A stretch of DNA of 64,000 nucleotides from Pleodorina starrii (lineage: Eukaryota; Chlorophyta; Chlorophyceae; Chlamydomonadales; Volvocaceae), in NCBI GenBank assembly GCA_030267565.1, contig BRXU01000013.1, positions 2,644,001 to 2,708,000 of the forward strand, in the 5' to 3' direction. A model generated the notes under the pieces. The model had not been told where the DNA came from, did no database searches, and saw only the letters and a program-made list of their open reading frames with translations. The position numbers and the translations under genes were made by a program. Positions 12,061-23,775 of the stretch are shown here, in pieces. Position 1 is the stretch's first letter, and the number at the start of each line of letters is the position of its first letter.

Positions 12061-14280
12061 GTAGGGACCCGGGGGGGCACCCGGGCCGGGGGAACCCGGG
12101 CCGGGGGAGGCAGCTGAGGCCCGTCGGAGCGTGCACGTGGGGGAAGAGGGCTGGTGCATGCGCGCATGCGCACACAAGTATTGTGCAGGTGCAGCAAGGC
12201 ACTGCTGCTGCTACTGCTGCTGCGGGCCCTGCGACGATCGCCTGCACAAGAGCGGGCGTGGTATGAGTTTGCATGAGACCGCACCAAATGTGCGCCGGCG
12301 GCTGTTCTGCTCTGTTAGGCTGACGAGTGCCCAGCTGCCATCGTGATTGCGGGCGAATACTGTCAAACGTGGTGGCGCCAGCATTGCGCCCAAGCGGCGG
12401 CGGTGCATTGTACGTATATGCATATGTGTGGAAGATTGTGGCAGCGCTGCGCTTGTTGGCGCTCGTGAAGACTTCTGTTGATTTTGTGCCTGCAGGGGGC
12501 GTCGTGTCGCGTCTTGCTCGTCCTCTTTTGCGGCCGGCGTTCCGGTTCGTTTAAAGCAGCGCGGCACGCGTTCGGCCGCTCAGTGCACGTGTGTGCGCAT
12601 CAGCGTGGGGTCACATATGCAGGGTCGCGCGTGCAGGGTCGCCTAGTCGTGTCGTGTCGTGTCGTGCCCGTGTCTCACCGATGGAAAAACCTCGGCGCGT
12701 TCGGCGTGAATTAATGAATGAATGGGCCCTGGACGGCCGCGGTTCGCGTCTTCGAACCCCCCGTTGAAAGCGCGAGGCAAAGGCCCCCACGCGATCTGAA
12801 AGTGTGGCAGCTAGCGGCGGGCTGCGAAGCGGCCGCCTCCTGTTCTGAGACACCCAGGACGTGCCTCTGGACGCAGTATCGGGAACTTGTGACACCCCTC
12901 GAGATTTCAGAGATCAATGCATTCATTTGCGAATGGCGATGGACCCAGACGGACCCAGAGGGCCGCTTGTGCATACCGCACCTGACCGCATGCTGCCCGC
13001 TTGCCTCCCAAGGAGTGGCGGCTTGGCCCGACACGAGGTGGACGCTCTCGCCTCGAGCGCTCGAGGCGCCCAAGGGTTGCAGCTCCAAGTTTGGGTCGTC
13101 GCGACCGCGACCCTCTCCTTCCTTGGGCCGCTCTGGAGCGCTCCAAGAATCCAGCCAGCCTGATGCGAACTGGCCAGCTGCCTCTTTGCTCCCCTTGCTG
13201 CCCGTCGCGACATTCTCGTGCTCGTGGCAGCGCAGGTGATGCACCCACGCCTACCCACCGGTCCAAGGTTGAGGAGGACGTACAGCAGCGGGAACTTGCC
13301 CATAAGGCCTTCGCTCCCTCGCTCACCTGACCCGTGGAGACCACCCGTGATGAAAGCCGTGATGGACAGGCCGCCCCTGGAGCCTGGACCACTGACTTGA
13401 CAAGGCCGCTGTCGCAGCAGCAGCAGCAGACGAAGCAGAATGCAGTCGCGACAGCAGGTTACAGCACCAGTCGCCTCCTCGCCCCCCCCCGCATCTACCG
13501 GAGGCCGTGCGCGCAAAAGCAGCCTGCCATGGAGTGTTAGCAACTAGCAAGCATGTTCATGTCTAGAGACCAACGTCCCGCGCTGCTGACAGGTTTGCGG
13601 CTACCGTAAACCACGAAGCCGGATCTGAGATGTCCGCGTCCTCCCCCTTGTGCCGTGTCCTCCGTCCTCCTTGTGCCGGGTCCCAGGGCGGACCTAACTC
13701 GCCCCCGAGGGCCCACGAGGACGCCCCTCTCCACAGAGCGCCGCGCCGCGTCGCCGTCCCTGACCCCCTGCGCGCACCGCGGCCCCATCTCCGTCTTACG
13801 CCGCCGCCTCCGTCGACTGCGCAGTCAGCTGGAGACCTCCGGAGCTCCGCTGCCCAAGCCGCGAGGTTACCTCCGAGGGTCCGTCCCAAACCCTGCACCG
13901 CGCCGCCCACGGCGGACGCTGGCGCCCCTTCTCTCCTTCGAGACTGACCATCCCGGCCAGTCTCCTCGATAGAGAGAACAGGCAAGCGCAGCGACGCCCG
14001 CCCTGCGACGAGGCGCGGCAGGTCGCGGCACTCCAGTCTCGCTGGGTCGTGACCTGACCCGGCGGCCTAGAGAGCCGTAGTACCGGTACCGTATACGATG
14101 TACACGTGTACCGAACTGCCCGCCAGTAATTGGCGAGCAGGCAGTCGCCCTCCAAGCGTGGAGCCGACAGTGCGCGCCAGCCACGAAATGGGGGCTGGCC
14201 GCTTATCAGCGGCCCGACATGTTCGGGCCACACTCGCGGCCCGAAGTTCGGGCCGCGCCCGAGGCTGGATTCCTCGGAGA

Positions 14281-14625
14281 TCAATCCTCTCGGATAGCGC
14301 GGACGAGGCGGGGCGGGGCGGGGCGGAGGACCTGGGCACACGATGGGCGTCGCCCGACCTCCCGCCGTCGCTGCGCGCCTCGCGCTGGCTCACTGCGATC
14401 AAGCGGCACCGCATGGCCCCATGTCGTCGTCTTCACCTCCACCTTCTCCTTGTCTTCGTCTTCGTCGTTGTCTTCGTCTTCACCGTTGTTCTGTGCGCCG
14501 TTGGGCTCCGCTCGTCTGAGGGCATGTTGCTGCTGCTGCTGGCGTCGCCGAGCATCGTTCACGAGGCGCGCGGCTGGGTCGATGCCGGGAGCGGCGGCAC
14601 CGCTGATCGCTGTGCTGTCGCTCAT
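14281..14625 (-). CDS. Candidate exon of an unknown acidic protein
   Basis: The minus strand from ATG at 14625 reads MSDSTAISGAAAPG, then a poly-Gln run, an acidic stretch NGEDEDNDEDEDKEK and VEVKTTTWGHA, to a stop at 14281. Third positions are GC-rich, and the acidic run uses GAC/GAA/GAG without stops, which favours this strand. The plus strand is also open (14098-14790), so the assignment is weak. No domain is recognised and no partner exons were found; it could be transposon-derived. Confidence 0.28.
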   Translation of the reverse strand: MSDSTAISGAAAPGIDPAARLVNDARRRQQQQQHALRRAEPNGAQNNGEDEDNDEDEDKEKVEVKTTTWGHAVPLDRSEPARGAQRRREVGRRPSCAQVLRPAPPRLVRAIRED

Positions 14626-15924
14626 CTTCACTACCGGCCGATCGCGCGGGAGAGCGGCGGAGCCCCAACAGCCCAGCAGGTGGGTGAAGCACGTAGCCGA
14701 AGGATTTTGCCCAGGCGGTTGGTCGGGGTCCACGGCGGCTGGCTGCGGCCGTGGGTGCAGGATGTCTTGCTGCGGTGTCGGCTGTTTTGATCGTGACCTT
14801 TGCCGGGACTCTTGCTTGTGAGGTGGTGGCAGGTTGCGGGTCTTGAGGCTTCAGGTGGCGAGAGGTGGTGCATTGAGGCACCCGGAGGGTTCTGGCCTGG
14901 GGATGCGGTGGTGCGTTGCGACCGCGAATTGCATCACGGATTGTATGCCGCGCTTAGGTGTATGGCCTGTGCTTATATTGTACGACACAAAGATCAAGAT
15001 GCATGATGCGCCCTGCAGGTCGCCGTGCGTGAAGGGCGGGGACACGATCGAGGTGGAGCTTTCTTGTAAAGGTAATCAACAGACTCCGTGCGCTAAGCTT
15101 GAATGGGAGAACTTGTTAGTCGCGGAAGCACAATTCGTGGCAACACCAATAGTCCAGCTTTTGGGAGGGGGTTGTCTGGATGATGTGTTGTCGGAATTGT
15201 CTCGCGCTGTTGTCTTTTTGGGAGGTGTATGTATGTGTATGTGTATGTGTGTATGTGTTTTGGCGGCGGCCGGCAGCGCGGCGGGGGCGCGGAGGTGGCA
15301 AGCCGGCGCCACTCAGGCCAACGCCTACGACTGCACATTCCGGATTCGGGTGAGCATTACCTCGAGGTCCTAATTCCGGTAATGGTGGTGCCCGTAAATG
15401 CATTGCATACCGTGTTTGGCTGACCTGCTTTCCAAGCTCAGTGACCAGGCAGGAACACAGGATTTGCAGCGTGGGTGCTGAGGATAGACGGCCAGCAGGG
15501 GAGCCGAGGTCGCCCTTGTGGATATCGCCATCGACGCCATCCAAGCACTTTGTAGCATGCGTCCCGTGCCCCCTGGAGATTTGCTTGAGCTGTCGGCATG
15601 GCTGGGGAAGGGGTTGTGGTATGATGTATGCCAGTATTGGGCGTGTAGGTGGATTTCGCTACTGCACTGTAAACACAGGGTGGCAAGAGGTGGTTTACTG
15701 CGCTTGGTCGTTCGGATTGTCTGCATGGTTCGCGTGGCAGGATGTGTGACGGGCGACGTGCTTCCCATTTTGAAGATGCCTAGGTTGAGCGGTTTGTTAG
15801 TTGGCGTGGAACTTACCGTACAATGGGAGGGCGGGAGGATCGTGACGTGGGGAGCCATGCGCCAAGCAGGCGGGGAGGGTGACGAGCAAGTATGACACTT
15901 GGGTCTTGCTGCTGATGTTACTGC

Positions 15925-16863
15925 TCACTGGTAGTTGATAAGTAGGTTCAGATGCGACGAGATGATATGGAGGAGGAGCAGAAAGGAGATGGATGGTGGA
16001 CGAAGCGTGAGCAAGCCAAACGCTGTGGCCTGCTGTGGCAAGTGGCACCCACGGTCACGCCTTGGTACGGATATGCATGAGTGGTTCCACTTGGTTTCGG
16101 TATTGCTGATGCCACTCTCATCTCCAGCTCGAGCTAGCACAGCACTGGGAACAGCAATGCCGCATCTGGCTTGTACCGACTTCTTCTTTCTGTAAAATAC
16201 GGTAGCCGTCGGCGTGCTGGGGTATGAGCCATGGACGCAAACTGACTGAGGTTTGATACCAGCGCAAGGAGCTAGCACGTTTATGTAATCCAGCCTCCGC
16301 GCGGTTAGGGGCACGGGGGTCGTTGAATAGTGTTCGCAGGATGCGCATAGGACTGGGGGCAGCACACAAGTGGGATTGAGGATCGAATGAACACTCGGGA
16401 CACTCGGTGCAGCGCGAACAGGGGGGCTGTCTCCTCCCCTTCCGAGAGTCTGGAGCCCGTTGTGGCAGCTACAACTGCAGATGGTTGCAGATGGGAAGTA
16501 GGGCAGAGTGGACCCTGTGTCCATGATGGCACCAAGGGGAATCTGTTTGGGACCATACGGTACAGTGTGCACGCGACGGCAAGGGGGGGGGGGCGCGCGG
16601 GCGGGCAGGTGGCCAACGTCAATGGTACTCCCGTCTTCCAGATACGCAATCATGGCCGCAGCTGCAGGTGTATCAAACGAAACGCCGGACCCGACGAAAT
16701 GAATTGTCTGAGGATGCACGGCCGGCCAATGCTTGTCGAGAAGCAACAGCGCCTTGTCAAGATCCATGTTGACTTTATGCAGAACTAGCCGGCAGAGAAA
16801 TTCATTCGGGAGTGCCGAATCATGGTGATGGACCGGTGCGCTTGTAGGTCGTACTATTTCGGA
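15925..16863 (-). pseudogene. Fragment of an unidentified gene, interrupted by element R1
   Basis: The minus strand is open from 17091 to 15925, but the first ~75 codons are R1 transposon sequence. From 16863 the frame continues with SEIVRPTSAP, NEFLCRLVLHKV and DLDKALLLLDKHWP. This stretch is shared with the U repeats, and its upstream part lies beyond R1 at 18472-18889 (a membrane-type segment FLWTIMSALLLLSLLERV). Past the shared part it reads GAIMDTGSTLPYFPS, which resembles an aspartic-protease DTGS box, but the rest does not fit that fold, so the match may be fortuitous. The likeliest reading is a host or transposon gene broken by R1, whose internal part was duplicated to make the U array. 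Confidence 0.4.
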
Positions 16864-18471
16864 CAAGGGGTTGGTGTCGGCTTCCTTGAAGCCGGAAAAA
16901 GGGCGGGGCCCCACTAAATCCGTACGGGTTAAGTTGAGTGCTAGGGCGGCGAGGGCGTGAAATGTGAGAGTGTCGACATTCCTGCTGATAGACAGCCAGA
17001 GCTTTTTCCCGAAATGCCCGCTAGCCGAGTCGTTATCAAGGCCTGCCGGCGCCGCGCGAAGCGCGTCATCCCGTCGGGTGCATGAGCGCATGTGCGCATC
17101 GACCGAAATACGGCATTTCCAAAGCGAGCGGCGAGGGCGTCAACTGTGAGAGTGTCGCATCGACATTCCACTTTATATCTGAAATGCCTTCGGCTTCAGC
17201 AATCCGACCCATGTTTAGCATCGCGCGCCGTCTCGGCACTGTGCAACTCTTCCGGCCAGCGCATTGGCTGAAGTTACTTGACAGTAGACATGGAGTGTAT
17301 CATGTACACATCACGCAGGCTGACTTGCCAATAGAAGGACAGCGGAACTGTTTGCGAGGGTAGCGACGACGTGCAGTTGCCGACGAGAGTGCACAGGCTT
17401 CGCTACTGAGGTATTCGCCGTAGAGGAGGCTTGACTGCTATAACATTAGGACAGGGAATGTAGAAGTCCATCCCCTAGGTTGCCGACTGGACTTGTTGGG
17501 CGGCCCGCAGAAGACCGCTGCATAGGGCTGCATCGTGCGTGCATCGGCGGCTTGGCGTCCAACAACCAGCAGTTTGCCCCTCATGGTTTGCTCCTTGCAA
17601 CCTTTGTAATAGCAATATGCGTCAAGACGATCGGACCGGCTAGCAGAGCTGCTGTGGTGTGGTCGCGGGAAGAATGTTCGCAATGCAAACATAGTTTGTT
17701 TCCGAAACGAAGATTCATTTCACGCCGTCATGTCAGAATTCCACCTTAAGGAACGATGACTCTTCTGGAATTAATTATAGGCCGAGAGGTGATGGTTTGA
17801 CCTCGGCCTCGGTCCATGGAGACTGCCAAACTGGTTTGTACTCATGCGATGTTGGGTTCCAATAATAAATTTACCGTGCAATAAAGAATGTAATCTTTTA
17901 CTTATGCAGACTTTCCGTTGACCGAAAGTCTACACTTGTCCAATTACTTCCCAGAACCCAGACACGGACATGGGCAATCCTACAGGGCGGGGCCCCCCTG
18001 GGCGCTTCGAGCAAACCATGAGGGGCATGGTTTGCTCCTTGCAACCTTTGTAATAGCAATATGCGTCAAGACGATCGGACCGGCTAGCAGAGCTGCTGTG
18101 GTGTGGTCGCGGGAAGAATGTTCGCAATGCAAACATAGTTTGTTTCCGAAACGAAGATTCATTTCACGCCGTCATGTCAGAATTCCACCTTAAGGAACGA
18201 TGACTCTTCTGGAATTAATTATAGGCCGAGAGGTGATGGTTTGACCTCGGCCTCGGTCCATGGAGACTGCCAAACTGGTTTGTACTCATGCGATGTTGGG
18301 TTCCAATAATAAATTTACCGTGCAATAAAGAATGTAATCTTTTACTTATGCAGACTTTCCGTTGACCGAAAGTCTACACTTGTCCAATTACTTCCCAGAA
18401 CCCAGACACGGACATGGGCAATCCTACAGGGCGGGGCCCCCCTGGGCGCTTCGCGCTGGGGCCCCGCCCAA
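16864..18471 (-). mobile_element. Element R1, inverted and internally duplicated
   Basis: Read on the minus strand it begins TTGGGCGGGGCCCC and ends ACCAACCCCTTG, the same termini as R2 to R5. It splits unit U0: U1 to U3 carry the uninterrupted site CTATTTCGGAAAATAGTACG. Its length is inflated to 1,608 bp by a 444-bp internal duplication. Confidence 0.75.
17583..18470. repeat. 444-bp tandem duplication with fold-back junction inside R1
   Basis: 17583-18026 and 18027-18470 are near-identical. The junction at 18010-18027 contains AGCAAACCATGAGGGGC, the reverse complement of GCCCCTCATGGTTTGCT at 17576-17592. The first copy stops within the terminal GC hairpin. Confidence 0.75.
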
Positions 18472-18746
18472 AAATAGTACGGCACGCATGCTCCAGCCCC
18501 CAACTGCAACTCTCTCGAGCAGCGACAGAAGCAGCAGGGCCGACATGATGGTCCACAAGAAATAAAACACGCTGGCCAGCGGGTTGAGCTCGCACACCGT
18601 GTAATCGTAATAGATGGAACGTGTGCGGATCAGAGGGCCTCGCCGTTGCGGGCTCGCGAAGCTTCACGACCTCTGCTAACAACCGGACGCGCGACAAACC
18701 AAACACATCTTTCAGTTCTCCCAAAAAACGAGCCCTTCCCGCCACC

Positions 18747-18835
18747 CATCCTTTCCGCACACATATCCTTTCCGACACAAGGCACAAGGATACGTCGTCG
18801 GGCATATAGGAAAGGAGATGTGTGCGGAAAGGATG
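18747..18835. repeat. Hairpin with 27-bp arms inside unit U
   Basis: The left arm 18747-18773 (CATCCTTTCCGCACACATAT onward) pairs with 18809-18835 (ends GTGTGCGGAAAGGATG), with one mismatch and a loop of about 35 bases. The same hairpin recurs in U1, U2 and U3. Confidence 0.7.
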
Positions 18836-18887
18836 CCATCATTTATTAAGAGTCACATCTTGTATGGATAAGGCAATGCTTGCAGTA

Positions 18888-19489
18888 GGTTGGTAGTTCG
18901 GCGAGTTGGAAATGAATTGTCTGAGGATGCACGGCCGGCCAATGCTTGTCGAGAAGCAACAGCGCCTTGTCAAGATCCATGTTGACTTTATGCAGAATTA
19001 GCCGGCAGAGAAATTCATTCGGGAGTGCCGAATCATGGTGAGGGACCGGTGCGCTTGTAGGTCGTACTATTTCGGAAAATAGTACGGCACGCATGCTCCA
19101 GCCCCCAACTGCAACTCTCTCGAGCAGCGACAGAAGCAGCAGGGCCGACATGATGGTCCACAAGAAATAAAACACGCTGGCCAGCGGGTTGAGCTCGCAC
19201 ACCGTGTAATCGTAATAGATGGAACGTGTGCGGATCAGAGGGCCTCGCCGTTGCGGGCTCGCGAAGCTTCACGACCTCTGCTAACTACCGGACGCGCGAC
19301 AAACCAAACACATCTTTCAGTTCTCCCAAAAAACGAGCCCTTCCCGCCACCCATCCTTTCCGCACACATATCCTTTCCGACGATGGCATAAGGATACGTC
19401 GTCGGGCATATAGGAAAGGAGATGTGTGCGGAAAGGATGCCATCATTTATTAAGAGTCACATCTTGTATGGATAAGGCAATGCTTGCAG
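18888..19489. repeat. Repeat unit U1
   Basis: About 600 bp, from GGTTGGTAGTTCGGCG to GGCAATGCTTGCAGT. It carries the uninterrupted R target site near 19065-19085 and the 27-bp hairpin. On the minus strand it encodes the membrane-type segment and the DLDKALLLLDKHWP segment found in the broken gene at 15925-16863. Confidence 0.8.
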
Positions 19490-19491
19490 TA

Positions 19492-21329
19492 CAGGTGGGC
19501 AGGGGTATACTGGCACACTTTCGCGGCGGCGAACTCGCATTCACACCAAACATCATATTTTACAGGTCAAATTCGGCAGGCACATAGGCTTATATGTATA
19601 GTACGACGTCCAAAGCCGGCGGGTACATGTACGTGCGCCACGGAGCCATCATTGGGCAAAAGCTCGTCAGGGGTCAAAAATGCAAAGTCGGGAATTTTCG
19701 GCCTAATGTGGCACAGGCCAGAAATGCCATATACTTGCCGCTCCTGGCGAGTTACGCGACCAGAATCTTTTATCCTAACCTAAAGGACGCTAAATAACGT
19801 CTTCGGTGTCGCGTACACTCGCTATGTTCTTCTAGCACTGCGGCCCAGTCGCCATGACGGCCATGCCCATCACCCGGCGCGAAGGGCCCCCCAAGGGTTT
19901 CGGCAACTGTCGCTTTTCCATGCCTTGGAGCGAAGGACCTTTCGCTTGCAGGTGTATTTAAAACATCAATAATATACATACATAAGCTGTACAGCTGTGA
20001 GCGATGGAAAGGGTGGTTTCACGGGATTTCTCGCTGGTGTCGTATTTTGGCGACTAATGTGCCGCGTCTCCCAGAATTCAGCGCTTAGCGTGGATCGTCG
20101 CGGGAACCTAATCAATAATGTTATAAAGATGTCCCCTGTATGGCTAACTCGAGCTGATACACTTTTGCATGCACCAAAATGTACCGAAGTCGGCCCCGCC
20201 CAAATCGTTGGCCCCGGAACCACCAAATCGCATTTTTGGGCGGGGCCCCAGCGCGAAGCGCCCAGGGGGGCCCCGCCCTGTAGGATTGCCCATGTCCGTG
20301 GGTTCTGGGTTCTGGGTTCTGGGAAGTAATTGGACAAGTGTAGACTTTCGGCCAACGGAAAGTCTGCATAAGTAAAAGATTACATTCTTTATTGCACGGT
20401 AAATTTATTATTGGAACCCAACATCGCATGAGTACAAACCAGTTTGGCAGTCTCCATGGACCGAGGCCGAGGTCAAACCAACACCTCTCGGCCTATAATT
20501 AATTCCAGAAGATTCATCGTTCCTTAAAGTGGAATTCTGACATGACGGCGTGAAATGAAACTTCGTTTCGGAAACAAACTATGTTTGCTTTGCGAACATT
20601 CTTCCCGCGACCACACCACAGCTCTGCTAGCCGGTCCGATCGTCTTGACGCATATTACTATTACAAAGGTTGCAAGGAGCAAATCATGAGGGGCAAACTG
20701 CTGGTTGTTGGACGCCAAGCCGCCAATGCACGCACGATTCATCTGCGGGCCGCCCAACAAGTCCAGTCGGCAACCTTGGGGACTTCTTCATTCCCTGTCC
20801 TAATGTTAAAGTTGTCAAGCCTCCTCTACGACGAATACCTCGGTAGCGAAGCCTGTGCATTCTCGTCGGCAACTGCACGTCATCATCGCGACCCTCTCAA
20901 ACAGTTCCGCTGTACTTCTATTGGCAAGTCAGCCTGCGTGATGTGTAAATGATACACTGTCAAGTAACTTCAGCCAATGCGCTGGCCGGAAGAGTTGCAC
21001 AGTGCCGAGACGGCGCGCGATGCTAAACAGGGGGCGGATTGCTGAAAGCTCTGGCTGTCTATCAGCAGGAATGTTGACACTCTCACACTTCACGCCCTCG
21101 CCGCCCTAGCCCTTCAACTCCACCCGTACGGATTGAACGGGGCCCCGCCCTTTTTCCGGCTTCAAGGAAGCCGACACCAACCCCTTGTCACGTGGTCCAC
21201 CGTCGTCAGCCAGTCATTTACATCATAAACATGCAGGGTTTAAGGCGGCATTGCCTGGTTTGCAGTATTCGTGAAATAAATCGCACTGTGCCACATTACC
21301 CCCTGTGCCAGTATACCCCTGCCCACCTG
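19492..21329. mobile_element. Element E1, TIR DNA transposon (non-autonomous)
   Basis: It has terminal inverted repeats of about 26 bp, starting CAGGTGGGCAGGGGTATACT at 19492 and ending in the complement at 21329. TA dinucleotides flank both ends (19490-19491 and 21330-21331), as expected for a TA target-site duplication of the Tc1/mariner type. Without the R2 insert it is about 890 bp and holds no transposase-like ORF. Empty sites without the element lie at 18882-18895 and 24370-24390. Confidence 0.75.
20236..21187 (+). mobile_element. Element R2, inside E1
   Basis: 952 bp. The 5' end is TTGGGCGGGGCCCC with a perfect 12-bp GC stem (GGGCGGGGCCCC / GGGGCCCCGCCC) enclosing GCGCGAAGCGC. The 3' end has the hairpin GGCTTCAAGGAAGCC about 16 bases before the terminal CCCCTTG. 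No target-site duplication is evident. It holds a 123-codon ORF (20581-20952, starting MFALRTFFPRPHHSS) of unknown nature, whose N-terminal part is kept in other copies. Confidence 0.75.
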
Positions 21330-21331
21330 TA

Positions 21332-21933
21332 CGTTGGTAGTTCGGCGAGTTGGAAATGAATTGTCTGAGGATGCACGGCCGGCCAATGCTTGTCGAGAAG
21401 CAACAGCGCCTTGTCAAGATCCATGTTCACTTTATGCAGAATTAGCCGGCAGAGAAATTCATTCGGGAGTGCCGAATCATGGTGAGGGACCGGTGCGCTT
21501 GTAGGTCGTACTATTTCGGAAAATAGTACGGCACGCATGCTCCAGCCCCCAACTGCAACTCTCTCGAGCAGCGACAGAAGCAGCAGGGCCGACATGATGG
21601 TCCACAAGAAATAAAACACGCTGGCCAGCGGGTTGAGCTCGCACACCGTGTAATCGTAATAGATGGAACGTGTGCGGATCAGAGGGCCTCGCCGTTGCGG
21701 GCTCGCGAAGCTTCACGACCTCTGCTAACTACCGGACGCGCGACAAACCAAACACATCTTTCAGTTCTCCCAAAAAACGAGCCCTTCCCGCCACCCATCC
21801 TTTCCGCACACATATCCTTTCCGACGATGGCATAAGGATACGTCGTCGGGCATATAGGAAAGGAGATGTGTGCGGAAAGGATGCCATCATTTATTAAGAG
21901 TCACATCTTGTATGGATAAGGCAATGCTTGCAG
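21332..21933. repeat. Repeat unit U2
   Basis: Second full copy of the ~600-bp unit, almost identical to U1 (for example G to C at the 'ATGTTGACTTTATG' position). It is part of the 2,444-bp tandem block. Confidence 0.8.
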
Positions 21934-21935
21934 TA

Positions 21936-23773
21936 CAGGTGGGCAGGGGTATACTGGCACACTTTCGCGGCGGCGAACTCGCATTCACACCAAACATCAT
22001 ATTTTACAGGTCAAATTCGGCAGGCACATAGGCTTATATGTATAGTACGACGTCCAAAGCCGGCGGGTACATGTACGTGCGCCACGGAGCCATCATTGGG
22101 CAAAAGCTCGTCAGGGGTCAAAAATGCAAAGTCGGGAATTTTCGGCCTAATGTGGCACAGGCCAGAAATGCCATATACTTGCCGCTCCTGGCGAGTTACG
22201 CGACCAGAATCTTTTATCCTAACCTAAAGGACGCTAAATAACGTCTTCGGTGTCGCGTACACTCGCTATGTTCTTCTAGCACTGCGGCCCAGTCGCCATG
22301 ACGGCCATGCCCATCACCCGGCGCGAAGGGCCCCCCAAGGGTTTCGGCAACTGTCGCTTTTCCATGCCTTGGAGCGAAGGACCTTTCGCTTGCAGGTGTA
22401 TTTAAAACATCAATAATATACATACATAAGCTGTACAGCTGTGAGCGATGGAAAGGGTGGTTTCACGGGATTTCTCGCTGGTGTCGTATTTTGGCGACTA
22501 ATGTGCCGCGTCTCCCAGAATTCAGCGCTTAGCGTGGATCGTCGCGGGAACCTAATCAATAATGTTATAAAGATGTCCCCTGTATGGCTAACTCGAGCTG
22601 ATACACTTTTGCATGCACCAAAATGTACCGAAGTCGGCCCCGCCCAAATCGTTGGCCCCGGAACCACCAAATCGCATTTTTGGGCGGGGCCCCAGCGCGA
22701 AGCGCCCAGGGGGGCCCCGCCCTGTAGGATTGCCCATGTCCGTGGGTTCTGGGTTCTGGGTTCTGGGAAGTAATTGGACAAGTGTAGACTTTCGGCCAAC
22801 GGAAAGTCTGCATAAGTAAAAGATTACATTCTTTATTGCACGGTAAATTTATTATTGGAACCCAACATCGCATGAGTACAAACCAGTTTGGCAGTCTCCA
22901 TGGACCGAGGCCGAGGTCAAACCAACACCTCTCGGCCTATAATTAATTCCAGAAGATTCATCGTTCCTTAAAGTGGAATTCTGACATGACGGCGTGAAAT
23001 GAAACTTCGTTTCGGAAACAAACTATGTTTGCTTTGCGAACATTCTTCCCGCGACCACACCACAGCTCTGCTAGCCGGTCCGATCGTCTTGACGCATATT
23101 ACTATTACAAAGGTTGCAAGGAGCAAATCATGAGGGGCAAACTGCTGGTTGTTGGACGCCAAGCCGCCAATGCACGCACGATTCATCTGCGGGCCGCCCA
23201 ACAAGTCCAGTCGGCAACCTTGGGGACTTCTTCATTCCCTGTCCTAATGTTAAAGTTGTCAAGCCTCCTCTACGACGAATACCTCGGTAGCGAAGCCTGT
23301 GCATTCTCGTCGGCAACTGCACGTCATCATCGCGACCCTCTCAAACAGTTCCGCTGTACTTCTATTGGCAAGTCAGCCTGCGTGATGTGTAAATGATACA
23401 CTGTCAAGTAACTTCAGCCAATGCGCTGGCCGGAAGAGTTGCACAGTGCCGAGACGGCGCGCGATGCTAAACAGGGGGCGGATTGCTGAAAGCTCTGGCT
23501 GTCTATCAGCAGGAATGTTGACACTCTCACACTTCACGCCCTCGCCGCCCTAGCCCTTCAACTCCACCCGTACGGATTGAACGGGGCCCCGCCCTTTTTC
23601 CGGCTTCAAGGAAGCCGACACCAACCCCTTGTCACGTGGTCCACCGTCGTCAGCCAGTCATTTACATCATAAACATGCAGGGTTTAAGGCGGCATTGCCT
23701 GGTTTGCAGTATTCGTGAAATAAATCGCACTGTGCCACATTACCCCCTGTGCCAGTATACCCCTGCCCACCTG
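21936..23773. mobile_element. Element E2, duplicate of E1
   Basis: Near-identical to E1 at exactly +2,444 bp, including the nested R copy and both TIRs. The identical nesting shows it arose by segmental duplication rather than by independent insertion. Confidence 0.75.
22680..23631 (+). mobile_element. Element R3, inside E2
   Basis: Duplicate of R2 at +2,444 bp, with the same hairpin termini and the same 123-codon ORF at 23025-23396. Confidence 0.75.
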
Positions 23774-23775
23774 TA

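Larger units (their letters stand above)
11735..16698. other. Gene-poor stretch, 3' UTR then unresolved sequence
   Basis: The first several hundred bases should be the SAM gene 3' UTR, although no TGTAA was seen before 13 kb. Beyond it are overlapping ORFs on both strands (for example plus 12718-13239 and minus 12923-13543) with no recognisable domain and no splice-consistent model. A GT-rich microsatellite lies at 15226-15260. The region may contain an unrecognised gene or decayed transposons. Confidence 0.4.

Noticed and set aside
11090..12274. 394-codon minus-strand ORF opposite the SAM gene 3' end
   Set aside because: Low-complexity antisense translation with no domain; the plus strand has a spliced, phase-consistent exon here.
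16371..16560. Aspartic protease suggested by DTGSTLPYF on the minus strand
   Set aside because: Flanking sequence does not supply the second catalytic motif or the expected lobe order, so only the broken fragment is reported.
18888..23775. Direct repeats considered as a CRISPR array
   Set aside because: Units are hundreds to thousands of bases, contain transposon termini, and the genome is eukaryotic.
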